Assembly (NCBI RefSeq): GCF_000203815.1
Contig: NW_004457690.1
Coordinates: forward strand, 310,001-374,000
DNA length: 64,000 nucleotides
Direction of reading: 5' to 3'
DNA from: Cavenderia fasciculata
Lineage: Eukaryota; Evosea; Eumycetozoa; Acytosteliales; Cavenderiaceae
The position numbers were made by a program, and so were the translations under genes. Below are positions 10,736 through 23,383 of the stretch, in pieces (the first letter of the stretch is position 1; every line of letters starts with the position of its first letter). Below the pieces are notes generated by a model. That model was given only the letters and a program-made list of their open reading frames with translations. It had not been told where the DNA came from and searched no databases.

Positions 10736-11992
10736 TTCTTTTCGTTTTTCAATAATAAAGGTTGTGAATCTTCTTTGGCTGAAATATAATTTGAAAAAGA
10801 TGAACTTGAGCTGATTGAATAGTCGTCGACCGATCCATCCAACATTTCTTGCTTGATGATGAGTTGTCTCTTTTGTTGGTACTTGTAGTAGAAAAGTAGA
10901 ATCAAGAGTAAAAATATTTGGAATGCTGCACTGACATATGACAACCAAGTCGATACACTTTCTTTTGAAACAAAAACCAAGAAATAAATTGTTAAAACCG
11001 TTCCAGGACCTTGAATTAATAACATTGTAATTGATAATGATCCAACGCTCTAAACAACATATAATAAAATAAACAACTGGTTAGTATCATATCATATGAT
11101 ATATATTACAAAAAATTAATTAATATCTCTCCTTTCATTCATACCTTTGAAACAAAAGTTTTATAAATTTGTGGAGACCATTGAATAAAAGTAATGACAG
11201 TGGAAAGGATACCCATTCCATAGCCAAAAATATATGATGCGTGATCACATGGTCCATATTTGTTTATAAGTACCGCTACAACTATCGGTATGACTACTAA
11301 AAACGCTATGAGTAGGCCAAAAAATATAATTCCAATTTTGTATTCTCTCTTTGCCGCTTGTACATTGGCAACATTTGATTCTTCAATATCTTTTAAATCG
11401 TTTGGTGTAAATAATATATACATTATATAACTAAAAAAAAGAAATTAATAATAATTAATCATATGATCCTTTTTTTTTAAATAATAATCGGTCATATGAT
11501 TGATTATCTCTCTTCTCTTCTCCTATCTTCTCTCTTACATTGGTATAGTGAAAACCCATAAAGAAAATAATTGAATTAAAGCCAACATTGAAGGTGCACA
11601 ATCCAAGAACGATGTTTGATAACATGCTTGAATTTGTGGATATTTGATCATAACTAAAATAATATAATATAAAGGTTGATTATTAATTTGTTTCTCAAAA
11701 AATAAAACATATAATAGTCTCTATTTCTTTACAACATACAAGCATTGCATACAGCAGAAAATTGATTAATATTTCCAAGGAATAACCAAAGGTAACTAAG
11801 ACCAACCGCTCTTCTAGTCTTTAAAAGTTTAATATGTTGTGGAAGTGTTGATCCTACACCACCTATAATCAAACCAACACCAAGGGCAATACTCAACCCA
11901 TCCATATGTATTAGAATGTCATCGAAAGCTGTTGCCGATTGTGGTTCTGTACCATTTATACAAAACCCAAAGGTCTCTGAATTTTCAAACAT
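10729..11992 (-). CDS. PQ-loop repeat multi-pass membrane protein
   Basis: Four exons on the minus strand: 11992-11740, 11653-11539, 11430-11145 and 11049-10729, phases consistent, 324 residues. Two PQ-loop signatures are visible, STLPQHIKLLKTRRAVGLSY (Pro-Gln at 51-52) and QWSPQIYKTFVSKS (209-210), each in a helix followed by a Gly/Ser turn, with about seven hydrophobic segments in total. The C-terminal tail is Ser-rich and ends with an acidic dileucine-type stretch (DSQPLLLKNEKNI), which could be a lysosomal sorting signal. PQ-loop proteins transport cationic amino acids, cystine or sugars across lysosomal or other membranes; the substrate cannot be assigned. Intact. Confidence 0.9.
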
Positions 11993-13220
11993 TCTAATAG
12001 ATAGAGAGGTATATAGTACTATATATCCTATTATCTATCAAATATATGTTATATATATATATAGTTGTCTAAAAAGTGGTACTACTTTTTGTTCTCTTGT
12101 TCCTATTCTATTCTCTCTATCTCTTTTTAATGTATATAAATATATGGTTGTGTAGAATATATATATATATATATATATATGATATGTAGAGTAGTTTATG
12201 TATTGTTATATAATTATTATTATTGTACAGAAATCCTTTATAGATTGAAATTTGAATGAATGACAAAAAAGAAGAGTACTCATGTACACCTATAATAAAT
12301 GTTGTGTACTAGACTCTATAGAGCTATTTATAACTAAATAGATTGATGATAAGGTAAGGGTACAGGGCCAATACTAAAAAAGGAAAGAAGTGAGAGTAAG
12401 GAAGGAATAACAATAATAGAAACACACACAAACAAACAACAACAAAATTTGGAGTGTATGTAACTCAGTGACTTTCTCACTCAATCATCATGAAACCAGA
12501 GTAAAAAAAAAGGAAATAAAAAATTAAATTATATACTCTATTTTATCAGATCGAACAATCTCCCACCCCCACAACCAAGCAGCATGCACCTCGTTTCAAG
12601 ATGATTCGACTAAACTAAAGTTCGTAGTGCCAACGACCTGAGACAATGCCAACCTTTTTTTTGATGACCTCATCAAGTAATGGGAATTCACTCATTTATG
12701 GGGGCTTTTCAATTTCCCCAAGCAACTTGTTTGCCCATTAATTTTGAACTTCGAAACCCAAGACAAGACCTAATATGATGAATCGATAAGATTTATATAT
12801 CTTTGTGTTCAATTTTAGATAATCACCATTCATTCAATTTGGTACTCTCTACACTTTTTCCAATTTAGTTTAAACATTCTTTTATTCTTATTCTTTCATT
12901 TTCATTCTTTAAATCCCAAGAGAATAGGTCAAACAAAGGATCATTAGAAAAGTTATTTTTATAAATGTATTATAGATAGTTGTTTGTATGTTTGACTTGA
13001 TGCATCTGTCAATGATCGACTCGGACCTTATCCAAACTAAAAAAATGATTAAAAATGAATAAAAAAGAATAGTTGTTATTTGTCCTTGCAACCAAAACGC
13101 AAACATTTAAGACGGAGGTTGCAAACTCTCAAATTAAATTAAATGTCTTTGTCTTTGTCTTGAGAGAGATATTAGAGAGATAAAAGAAAGAAAGAAAGAA
13201 AGAAGAAGAAGAAGAAGAGA
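11993..13220. other. divergent intergenic region, no gene seen
   Basis: This 1.2-kb spacer separates two divergently transcribed genes (PQ-loop protein and RING ligase) and should hold both promoters. It contains an AT dinucleotide run near 12158-12182, A/C-rich stretches near 12420-12450 and a less AT-rich patch at about 12545-12780 with short mixed-sequence segments. I found no ORF with protein-like composition, no tRNA and no known motif. The 12545-12780 patch is only mildly unusual. Confidence 0.5.
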
Positions 13221-14575
13221 ATGGATACAAATAATAATAATAGTCCAACTAGTGTATCTTATCATGTAGGTTTTGGTTTGGTTTAGTCATAGAGTTACTA
13301 TAGTCATAGTGCTTACTTTCTTTTTTTTTCTTATAGAAAGAGAATATATTAGGATGTAAACATTACCCAAGATCATGCAAGATTAAAGCAGCTTGTTGTG
13401 GAGTGTTTTTTGTTTGTAGACTATGTCACAACGATCAGAGCAAGCATGAGATTGATAGATTTGCCACCAAAGAGATCATGTGTATGAAGTGTCAGACTGT
13501 ACAACCAGTTGCTGAAAAGTGTATTGGTTGTGACATACAATTTGCTAGATACTTTTGTGCACACTGTAAATTCTATGATGATACACCAGACAAGAAAATA
13601 TATCATTGTGATGATTGTAAAATATGTAGAGTTGGTGAAAGAGATAGTTTTATTCATTGTAAACGTTGTAATGTAAGTAAAGTAGATTATATATATATAT
13701 ATATTTGGTCCAAATACTAATTACACACATTCACATTCTCTCTCTCTTAGGGATGTTTAAACAAGGTTGGATTTGAAAAACATGTATGTTTGGATAATAA
13801 ATTTGAAGATAGTTGTCCTATTTGTATGGAAGATCTGTTTTCAAGTCGTGATCCAGTGGTTTCATTAAAATGTGGACATAGTATGCACAGTGAATGCAAT
13901 GATCAGTTTGCTAAATCTGGAACCATTCAATGTCCAATGTGTAAAAAGTCTGCATACAACCTCACTGAATACTGGTTGCGAATAGACGCTCAAATAGCAA
14001 GACAACCAATGCCTAGAATGTACGCAGGATCAACATGTTCAGTACTATGTTGTGACTGTGACAAGAAATCAATGGATATTGCTCTTCACTTTTTAGGAAA
14101 CAAATGTCAACATTGCAATAGTTACAATACAACAATCATTGGCAAAAATTTACAAATAGATTCTTCTGCACCTGAAGAACCACTTCCAAATCCAAATCTT
14201 CCTCTTTCTGATGATGAGGAAGGTGATGATGAGGATATAGATGATGATGAAGATATGGATGATGACGAATTTGATATAGATGAAGATGATGAAGAAGAGG
14301 ATGGCGATGAAGAAGAAATTCGACCAGGATTTGGGGAAGAAATAGATTCAGTTCTAACTCCAATATTAGTTCAACAACTTTCACAACTTCCAGTTTTCAA
14401 TAGTATTTTAAATGGTGAGACCAATCTTATTGATGATCCTGCCATCCAACAACTTCGACAAAATCCTCATATCGATCAACTAATGAATGTATTACAACAA
14501 AGATATCAACAACAAAATCATAATCCAAATAATCCTAATAATAATAATCCTAATAATAATAATAATAACCAATAA
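13221..14575 (+). CDS. RCHY1/PIRH2-type CHY and RING-H2 E3 ubiquitin ligase
   Basis: Exons 13221-13265, 13337-13672 and 13751-14575 give 401 residues. The N-terminal CHY zinc finger runs from LGCKHYPRSCKIKAACC through the paired Cys/His motifs (CRLCHND, CMKCQTVQ, CIGCDIQFARYFCAHCKF), then the CTCHY segment (YHCDDCKICRVG, HCKRCNGCL). A RING-H2 domain follows (about 149-190: CPICMEDLF, LKCGHSMHSEC, CPMCKK), then the C-terminal zinc ribbon (LCCDCDKKS, KCQHCNSYNT). This is the full domain order of RCHY1, an E3 ligase. A long Asp/Glu-rich segment and an Asn/Gln tail are added at the C-terminus, unlike the animal proteins. All zinc ligands I checked are present. Confidence 0.94.
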
Positions 14576-16195
14576 TAAATTATTGTTCAATCAAACTACT
14601 CAAACATTAGAGTAGTCAATACAAAGGTACCCTTCAAATTGAAGTTCATAAACGAGCTGGACATTTTTTTTTATTTGTTTGATTTATTTATTTTTTTCAA
14701 TAAGCCGAAGACCCGGCTTCCGAGGGTCACCAAAATTTATGCCGTGGTGGCCACCATTGTAAATTTTGATGTAATGCGGTGGTGTATGTGTCGTTCGGTT
14801 GTTATTTATTTATAGATTGGGTCGCTGCTGTTCTACAACAACAGGACAAGATTGATTACTTTGAGATCTAGTCCATTCTATCTACCAAATATAAATTTAA
14901 TATAATTGATTAATTTCTTTAAAAATTTTATATGGTTGAGAGAACCAAGCCATCATCCTTCAAGGATCCCAGTTATGTTTTTTTTAATTTTTATATTTTT
15001 TTTGATTTTTTTCTTTCTCTGGTTCTGCTGTTTTTGTTTGTTGTCCTCACCTCAACAAATCGCAGCAATCATCTTGCGCAATTCATTTCAGGTTCAATTT
15101 CATTCATTCTATCATTCCCAAGATAAAAAAAAAAAAAAAGTAAATAATTATTTGTAACAAATGACAGTCTACACTTTATAGATTTTAAAATCTTAGCAAT
15201 AGCAACTTTTATCACTATTATCTCTCACATTTATCTACCCTTAATATCATCTTATCTCCATTGTCACTATCTCTTTAAAATTTACTCATATATTTTCAAC
15301 TTAAACGAAAAAGAAATGAATGAAAGATATTTTCATAAACACCACCTCACCTCAACACCACTACCACACTCAACTCAATTGTGTTGTCTAAAAATAAATT
15401 ATAAAGGAGAAGAAAAAGTCAGTCAATATAGCGCGAGAAAGATAAACGGTAGTACTATTATCTATAATGATGAATGACCCATTTGGTAAGAGGAGAGAGA
15501 GAGAGGGAGGAAGAGGAATAATAAGTGAAGAGAGGAGAGACAAAGACGATTGACAAACCGACAATTATCCGGGGGTTGCAATTTAAAAAAACAACAACAA
15601 CAACAAAACATCTAAAGATGTTTAAATTTCTTCTTATCTCTTGTTAAGTTTTAAATTCATTTTAAAAGTAATTACCAAAACAACAAACAAACCCATATGT
15701 TCTTTCTTTGTTTCATTTTTTTTTTATTTGCATTATATTGTTATAACTCTAGAATTTAAATAGTATGTGTTTTTTAAAATTTTATTAAACAAGGTTAAGA
15801 TTAGGACGAGTCGGGATCCCGACTCTGGTTAAAGGGGTTGCATTTTACCAGAATTTAGTTCATTCCCAATGCAGATTGGAGTAGCTCCATCCATCATTAA
15901 AAAAAAACAAAAAATATCTATCCTTCTCCATCCACCATCTTTCTTTTTTGTTTTTTTGGTTGTATTTTGAGAGAGCGCGATCTTTGTCTGCTTTCTTCTT
16001 TTGATCAAGAATAAGAATTTTCTTTTCGACCAGTCGACACATTCCCCTCTCTATTTCTTTCTTTCTACAATAATCTCTACCTTTTTACTTACTCTTTAAT
16101 CTATCATCTACCCTTTAGTCAATTTTTTTTTGTAAAAACAATATTTGTAAATAACAACAACTCACTTATACTAGTATATATATAACATTTAAAGG
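14576..16195. other. intergenic, some structured patches, no gene seen
   Basis: This 1.6-kb spacer is mostly T- and A-rich. Around 14700-14840 it is less AT-rich and contains an interrupted inverted repeat (CAAAATTTA ... TGGTGG against CCACCA ... TAAATTTTG, about 14731-14770). An 18-bp palindrome sits at 15808-15825 followed by a CTGGT/ACCAG pairing. Short ORFs here are T-rich and not protein-like. The last ~150 bp hold the promoter and 5' leader of the nucleoside phosphorylase gene. Confidence 0.5.
15808..15825. repeat. 18-bp perfect palindrome
   Basis: GAGTCGGGATCCCGACTC is its own reverse complement and stands out against AT-rich flanks. It could form a 7-bp stem with a GATC loop, and the next 40 nt can form a second short stem (CTGGT with ACCAG). 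A protein-binding site or small structured RNA are both possible; nothing further supports either. Confidence 0.8.
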
Positions 16196-16975
16196 ATGGA
16201 TAACAAGACAGTAGTTACACCAATTTGCGCATTACCAATAGGCAAGTTACCAAGATCATGTGTAGTGGTAGGAGATCCAAATCGTGCAAAATTGGTAGCA
16301 GAGAAATTGATGGAAAATTCACGTCTCATCAGTGCCGTCAGAGAATATCATGCCTATTTGGGAACATGGAAGGGTATTGAATTGATTGTCATGTCACATG
16401 GTATTGGAGGTGGAGGTGCTAGTGTATGCTTTGAAGAGTTGATTCAAGCTGGTGTCACCACCATCATCAGAGCCGGTACTGCCGGTTCATTCGATGCCAA
16501 GTTCCGCGAGGGATCGTTGGTCATTGCCACTGGTGCCGTTCGTTCAGACGGTGTTTCAGAGGGTTTGGTCCCACTTGGCTATCCAGCCCTTGCTGACCAC
16601 GAAGTTGTCGGCGCCTTGATCCAAGCCGCCAAGACACACGATGAAATCAACTATGGCGTTGGCATTATCACCACTGTCGGTCACTTTTTCGATGGTCCAT
16701 TGGGTAATCATAACAAATTGTGGGCACGTAGTCGTGTACTCGCCATTGAAATGGAAGCCTCCATCCTCTACATCATTGCCTCGTTGCGAGGAATCAGAGC
16801 CGGTTGCTGTGTAAATATCGATAACTATATATTCGAGCGTGAGCTCACCGAAAAGTACGAACCAAACAGAGAAATTGTTCACCAAGGTACCTTACGTATG
16901 CTTGAAGTTGCCTTGGATGCCGCTTCACAATTAGTTGGTACCTCACCAGAAGCTAAAAATAATAATACCCAATAA
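16196..16975 (+). CDS. purine/uridine nucleoside phosphorylase family enzyme
   Basis: An intronless ORF of 259 residues with the PNP/UDP fold signatures: VVVGDPNRAKLVAEKL near the N-terminus (phosphate-binding Gly-Asp-Pro-x-Arg), GIGGGGASVCFEELIQAG, the phosphate loop IIRAGTAGSFDAKFREG and the nucleoside-site segment LAIEMEASILYIIAS with its Met-Glu pair. It cleaves nucleosides with phosphate to a free base and ribose-1-phosphate (purine or uridine salvage, cytosolic). Uridine versus purine specificity cannot be fixed by eye, though the overall pattern is nearer uridine phosphorylases and hexameric PNPs. It lacks introns and its codon use is more GC-rich than most neighbours. It is convergent with MCM4, 106 bp apart. 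Confidence 0.92.
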   Translation: MDNKTVVTPICALPIGKLPRSCVVVGDPNRAKLVAEKLMENSRLISAVREYHAYLGTWKGIELIVMSHGIGGGGASVCFEELIQAGVTTIIRAGTAGSFDAKFREGSLVIATGAVRSDGVSEGLVPLGYPALADHEVVGALIQAAKTHDEINYGVGIITTVGHFFDGPLGNHNKLWARSRVLAIEMEASILYIIASLRGIRAGCCVNIDNYIFERELTEKYEPNREIVHQGTLRMLEVALDAASQLVGTSPEAKNNNTQ

Positions 16976-17081
16976 AAAAAACGAAACAAAACAAAACAAA
17001 CAAAGTATATATATAGACCAAAAACAAACAGCCAAACAAATAATTATTATTATTATTTTCTTTCTTTTTTTTCTTTTATTT

Positions 17082-20014
17082 TTAGTATTTTTTATAAACC
17101 ATATGACCAATACTACCACCTTCATTTCTAATTTGTTCTTCACTTATTAATTGTTTGAGTGCTTCTTTAATATCTTCATTTGTAAATCTTTGGTTTGGAT
17201 TAAGTTGTTGTTGATTTTGTTGATGTTGATATTGTTGTTGTTGACTTGGTTGACTTTGTTGTTGGTTTGGATCAAGTAGGAAAAGTTTTTGAAGTGTATC
17301 ATAGGTTGTATTTCTTGCATTGACAACCTCTAAAATAAACTCTTTTAATTCTTTTAATTCAAGACGGTTGGAAGCACTGCGACCAGTTGTGATGAGATCC
17401 ATGTCGATGGTACCGGTGGTTGGATCGATGGCAGCTTGGTGGAGTGCCACTCTGACGAGACGGATGGCTTCTTGGACGTCGAGAGGCTCAACAATTTCAG
17501 AGAGTCTAATCTTGGCATGTGCTTCGGAGAGTCTGATCAACGACTCTAGCTGTCTCGGGGTGGCCGTGATGGTCCGCTTTCCGTCACCCTTGCTACGCAT
17601 TTCGAGGTAGCCTTCGACCAGGCCTTCAACAGCCTCGTCTGTGATGGTGGGGTTGATGTACTTGCGTGCATACGTGATATAGTCGGTGAGGAGGTCGGTG
17701 GGGATGAGGTCGCGCGAGACGGGTGGATGCTCCCAGTACAACGACACGAGATGGCGCGACAGCATTCTGTCGCTTTCCTCGCTGGCCTTGTCCAACACAA
17801 GATAGATCAAGTCAAAACGCGACAATAGAGTTGGTGGAAGCTGGATGTTTTCAACGACCGACATGCGCGGATTATAACGCGATTCTTTGGGATTGGCAGA
17901 CGCCAATATACTCGTACGCGCATTCAACGAGCAGATAATACCGGCTTTGGCAACCGACACGGTCTGCTGCTCCATGACTTCATGCAGAATAGATCGTGTC
18001 TGATCAGACATCTTGTCAAACTCGTCGATGCAGCATACACCCTGATCCGACAGCACCAAGGCACCACTCTCGAGCACCGTCTCTCGCGTGTCGGGGTCAC
18101 GCGTGATATAGGCCGTCAGACCAACCGCACTACTGCCCTTACCCGACGTGTAAATGCCACGTGGTGCAATCTTGTGCACATACGACAACATCTGTGACTT
18201 GGACGTACCCGGGTCACCACACAACAAAATATTAATGTCGCCACGGAATCTTCCACCCGTACCTGTATTGCCCTTGTTCTTGTCAGATCCACCAAACAAC
18301 TGACACAATATTCCCTTTTTAACATCATCCATCTCCCATATACTTGGTGCCAACGATTTAGTAATCAAATCATAAATATCACCTCTTTTGGCTAAACTTT
18401 CAATCTCTGTTATTCTTTCATCTGATATTTCAACATCATGAATATCATCAAACATTAAACTAATAGAAAATGGAAATAGAATCATTAATAAAAACAAAGA
18501 TTAAGATTATTATTATTTTTGTTTTGTTTTGTTTACATACTCTGCATTTTCACTATCTACAATAAAATCTCCTTTTTCTGTTTTTTTAATATGTAATACA
18601 TCAATATCTAAATAAATAAATTAAATCAACAATATTAATAAAAGAAATATTTAAATATTTTTGTTTCAGTGTCGCTTACAAGTTTTATAAATTGATCTTA
18701 GAGTTTTTGTAGTTGCACTTGCTTTCATTGGATTTGCTTTAAATACACCAGTAACTTCAACACGATCACCAGGTTTTCCAACATCGATCATATCACCATA
18801 GACAAAGAGAGCCACAGTGTGAGGAGTTTCACCCTCTGGGATGGCATCGGGAGTTTCTTGTAGTTTTATATATTGTTTATCGCCAAATGTGCAAAGATTG
18901 TGAACCAACATCATTGCCTGCTTGGCCTTACAATTTTGATTTGGACATGCAGCAGGTTCAATAATCTTTCCTTTTACCAATTCACTCCTTGCCTCTGTAT
19001 TACATACAGTACATTGAAATAATGCTTCTCTTAAATCTGGTATAACTGAACTTGTTCTAATGATTAATCCTCTTATAGATATCAATTGATTTATATCTAA
19101 TAAATGTAAATAAAATAAATGAATAAGGTAAGGTAAGGTAAAATGATTCATTCATTCTAATCTATTCTTTTAATTGTAGTTTACATACCAGTTGGATTTA
19201 ATTCACGCATTGGAGTATTAGTACCCAAGTTGAATGGATGAATTTCAATGGTTGGAAAATCTTGTGGGTCTTGGTAATCGGGATGGTTCTCATCTTGGTA
19301 TGTATCCTCTAAGAATTCCATGTATATGTCGTTGAGCTCTTTTTCCAAAAGTGGTAATATTTCAGTTGGATACTTGCTCCACTGACGACACAACTTTGGA
19401 TTAAAACTACGTAGATAGTTTAGATTGATATTTAAATGTGCTCCAGCTGTATCTCTTAGTTTACCAAATAATGTCAAGTATAATGGTGTTTGATCGTCAA
19501 TATTGTCCATATGATCATCATCTTTATCTTGTGGTCCATCCATATCAATATCACTATCATCTTCATTATTATTATTGTTGTTATTTCGATTATGATAAGA
19601 TTGTCTTTTCTTTTTAGTTAATTTAAAGTTTGTTATATAATCTCTAAACTCTTTTTGTATGTCTTTGGCAATTAGAGATGTACCCCAAATATATATATTT
19701 CCATCGTCTTCTTCTTGATCTAGTTGACCTTTTGCTCTACGTGCTTGATCGTCCAATATATCTTGTGTCTCCTTTGCAAGTCGTTCATTTTCCTTTTGTT
19801 CCTCTTGTTGTTTCTTTGCCAAGTTATCTTTACTTTGTTGATCTTTTGTATTCAAGTGTGATATACTTCTAGACGGTCCTTTTAATCCCAGATTACTAGC
19901 TAAACGACTTCCTCCTCTACTATTGTTATTGTTATTATTGTTATTGTTGTTGTTGGTAGTATTCTCTTCTTGAGTTGATGTAACATCATCTTCCATATCA
20001 ATAGGAGGGTCCAT
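17082..20014 (-). CDS. mcm4: MCM4, DNA replication licensing helicase subunit
   Basis: Four exons on the minus strand: 20014-19189, 19096-18680, 18607-18541 and 18459-17082, 895 residues. The N-terminal ~160 residues are disordered (Asn run, Gln/Lys helix, acidic segment). Then come IYIWGTSL and LNYLRSFNPKLCRQWSKYP, the zinc finger (FQCTVCN, AACPNQNC), QYIKLQETPDAIPEGETPHT and DRVEVTGVF. The AAA+ core has Walker A GDPGTSKS (518-525), Walker B VCCIDEFDKM (about 578-587), LNARTSILASANP and the arginine finger LLSRFD. INQLISIRGLIIRTSSVIPD and the sensor region match MCM4 best among MCM2-7. It forms the hexameric replicative helicase in the nucleus. The MCM2-7 paralogue call rests on my reading of these segments. 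Confidence 0.95.
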
Positions 20015-20172
20015 AAGGTCACCTTTCTATTCTATTCTTTAATACTACTACTACTACTCGATGATATTGTGGTCTATGAATAAAAGAAACAAACACAGGT
20101 CGATTGTATTCAAACTTGGCGCCAAAAAAAAAAAAGCTCAAATCTCATTTATTTATTTTTATCCTATTACTT

Positions 20173-20498
20173 TTAGAGGTCAAAGTTGAATAGAGGAATT
20201 GGATCAATTGATTGTTGTTGGAATATTTTCATATGTTGAGGGGTTCGATTTTTGACTACTCTACCATGGAATTTGGGTTCGATAATAATCTTATTATTAT
20301 TATTATTATTATAATCTTGATGTTTTAGTAGTTGGTCTAATAAAGGATCGAGATAATGTAATGGTTTGACATATTGATAGAATTCAGTTTTGAATCTTCT
20401 AACAACCTCTTGGTCACTATGTCTTGTTAAATATTTGAAAGATTTACTCATTGTATACTTTAACATTGAGTATAGGAAACCATTATCTCCATTATCTC

Positions 20499-20547
<49 letters not shown>

Positions 20548-21561
20548 TCCATTTGATGATAGATTATTAATAAATAAGATTAAATCAAAATTACATCTAT
20601 TAACAACCAAAACAAGTAAATTTGAATTGATTCTAATCTTTTGATTGTCATATAGATAATTGAATAGATCTTTGTTGTTTGTTTCAATTAGAGAAAGTAT
20701 TTCTTGATCGGTTAGGACGAATCCTTTATCGGATATTGTCCGATTAGGAGGTACTGTCTCTTTTAACTTGTGATGTAATTTTTCCAATACTTTGTAGATA
20801 TCAGTTTCTCCAGTGAAAAAGATAAAGTCGTAAGCAACCAATGACAACCAATCTAGACCGATAGGATAACAATTGAAAACATCTTCAAAGACCATTTCCA
20901 ACATTTCTGTTCCACTTGGCAGAGTAATAAGGTCACGTTCAATGATTGATCGATACGAGTGTGGTAATGCTGCCAATCGTATCAGTTGTTTGCCCTCTAT
21001 GATCGATGGATTAAATGAAAAATGCTGACGTAGGTATTTGTAAAACTCTAGATTGTTTGAGGTGACTGCACCTACCCAAGTGAGTGGTCCAATATATTTG
21101 TTGACTGCAAGTCCCATTTCTACTCCAAGAATACGACACATCTCTTGAAACAGTGAAATGTCAAACCTCATAAGAGGGTTCCTTGGAAGGTAGTGATAAT
21201 AGTATTGAATTCTCGCAGGTCCAACGATATCAATCATCGTCTTTAATCGTTTGAATGTCAACAAGGGACATGTCAGTAGACTCTGTGGTGAATGCTCATA
21301 TGCCTCTGGTCTCTCTGTAAATATATTTATCGTCCGCACATGATGAATAGATTTTAAAAGTCTTTGACGATCAAAAGGTGAAGTCTCTTTAATCAATGAA
21401 AATATATGTCTTTTCAATACTATATTATTCCATATCTTTGATTGAAATAGTATTATTGATTGTTTTGACAATAAAGTTGGTGACATTGATGATGATAATA
21501 ATGGTATTAATGGTGGTGGTGGAGGAGGGGATTGATTGGTGGTTGATATGGTATTGATCAT
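20173..21561 (-). CDS. dictyostelid ankyrin-type family protein (degenerate repeats)
   Basis: A single-exon gene of 462 residues. The head (SKIWNNIVLKRHIFSLIKE) resembles the short N-terminal helix that opens the other ankyrin-type proteins in this window. The middle has loose 30-40 residue helical units (such as GAVTSNNLEFYKYLRQHF, SLIETNNKDLFNYLYDNQKI and LVVNRCNFDLILFINNLSS) that look like diverged ankyrin repeats, interrupted by an Asn run. No enzymatic domain, signal peptide or membrane helix is seen. Such proteins form large lineage-specific families of unknown function in dictyostelids. Family membership is inferred from architecture. Confidence 0.8.
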
Positions 21562-22113
21562 TTTCTTGATAACTAACTAACGTTCATTCTATCTATAGTC
21601 TTCTTTTTATAAAGAAAGTAAAGTAACAAACGCGTTTGTTCTCTTTTTCTTTCATTTTCTCACAATCACCGATATTTGCACAGATTTGTCCTTTTCCCTT
21701 TTTAAAATATCCTGATGCCAATGGTCGCTATGTATTGTCGTAGTCTCGGTTTGAAAAGGTGTAAATGAATTGTGGTATGACAATTCACAATAGTAGAGAT
21801 TAAAATAATAATAATAAATATTAATAAGCAACACAACAATAGATTTTATTTTGTGTAGTAGAGTTTGTTGTAAAAGAACGTCGATTTTTTAATTATTTTT
21901 TATTTAATTTGTGTGCAACCTTTTTGACGTTTGTGAATCGATTTTTTAAAAGCATTGAAAATATAAAGCATTAATTTAATTTAGCAAAGACGACGACAAA
22001 AGAGAGAGAGAGATAGAGAAAGAGAGAGAGAATAGAGAAAAGGAGAGTAGAGAGGAAAGATTATACCTTATTGTAACATTACACACAACATTAATAGAAG
22101 AGTAGTAAAAAAA
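21562..22113. other. divergent promoter region, no gene seen
   Basis: The spacer separates the divergent ankyrin-type gene and the PAP2 phosphatase. It is T-rich on the left and GA-rich on the right (purine run about 22000-22055), and probably holds both promoters. No ORF or RNA gene was found. Confidence 0.5.
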
Positions 22114-23157
22114 ATGATTCATAAATTAGGATACTATAAACAAGCAAAATGGTAGGTAACAACAACAACAATAATAATTCAAAGTCTTCTCCCTCTTATT
22201 TCTTCATCTTTTAAAACATTTTATTCTATTTAGGTTTACTAATCAACATTTTGGAGATTGGGCATTATGTATTGGAGTATTTGTCACTGAACAGATATTG
22301 ACCAACTTTGTCATACATCCATACGATAGATTTGAACCTACTGGCTTCCAACTTGTCGAATATCCCCTTCTCAAAGATATTGTTCCCACATGGGCATTAC
22401 TCATGATTGCCCTTCTCATTCCCTTGGCTGTTTTTGCTGGATTTTATTTATATTATAGAAATATGCATGATTTCCATCATGCTTTTCTTGGTTTATTTGA
22501 AACTTTTACAATGGTACGACTAATATAACAGACAAAAGAGAGAGAGATTATTGACATATTTATTCCTTCTCTATTTATTTATTTATTTATTTATTTTAGA
22601 CCTTATTATTTACCGATTTTTTAAAAGTAATTGCTGGAAGATATAGACCAGATTATTTGGCACGTGTAGAAACAAACGACCAAAGTCTGATTCGTGATGG
22701 AAGAATGAGTTTCCCAAGTGGACATTCTTCCCTTTCCTTTGCATCAATGACCTATCTATCATTTTATCTATGTGGTAAACTACGTGTTTTTAGAAAGGAG
22801 GGTGCTGCCATGTGGAAGATCTTGATTGTCATGTCTCCCTATGCAATTTCATCACTCGTCGCTGTTTCAAGAACCGTTGATTATCATCATGATTTCTCAG
22901 ATGTAAGACAAAACAACAAAAACAATCAAATAATAATAATAATAATAATTAATAATCATGTTTTCTATCTTTAGATTTTAGCAGGTACGTTGATTGGATT
23001 ATGTATTGGAAGTTTTATTTATTTCATGAATTATAATACATTGGCATCAAAGGAATGTAGTTTACCAAAGAATAGAATTAATCCAAACTATGCCAAAGAT
23101 GGTTTATTGTTTGCTGAAAATACCTATACTTCACTTTCTGTTTCTTCAATTTTATAA
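22114..23157 (+). CDS. PAP2-family lipid phosphate phosphatase
   Basis: Exons 22114-22151, 22234-22513, 22600-22902 and 22975-23157 give 267 residues. All three catalytic motifs of the PAP2/LPP superfamily are present: motif 1 KVIAGRYRP (Lys-x6-Arg-Pro), motif 2 FPSGHSSLSFA and motif 3 SRTVDYHHDFSD (Ser-Arg-x5-His). Hydrophobic segments (WALLMIALLIPLAVFAGFYL, ISSLVAVS, LAGTLIGLCIGSFIYF and others) give about six membrane helices, typical of an LPP. The enzyme hydrolyses phosphatidate, lysophosphatidate or sphingoid phosphates, with the active site facing the lumen or the outside. Substrate and compartment unknown. Intact. Confidence 0.94.
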
Positions 23158-23383
23158 CCATTAAAATAATAATAATAATATAATAATACTACTAAATAAT
23201 ACTAAATATTAATAAATATCCCTTTTCCCAAAATAATATCCCCTTTTTGATCTTTTTTAGATTAGTAGAAAAAAAAAATAGTATCTTCCTTCCATCTTCC
23301 ATCTTCCACCCTTCCATCTCTTCTTCTGTCACTCTGCTCCTAGGCTCAAAAAAAAAAGATGATCATTCTTTATTTATTCAAAG

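Noticed and set aside
12541..12790. Balanced-composition patch as a possible RNA gene
   Set aside because: No stable long stem, no tRNA boxes and no terminator at a fitting position.
14906..15157. Short Phe/Leu-rich ORFs in the 14.6-16.2 kb spacer
   Set aside because: T-run translations with no similarity to any protein and no splice partner.
16556..16885. 109-codon minus-strand ORF
   Set aside because: Shadow of the nucleoside phosphorylase gene, which carries all family motifs.
16196..16975. Recent bacterial origin of the nucleoside phosphorylase
   Set aside because: Intronless and GC-richer, but other intronless genes occur here and MCM4 is equally GC-rich; without a tree the claim has no support.
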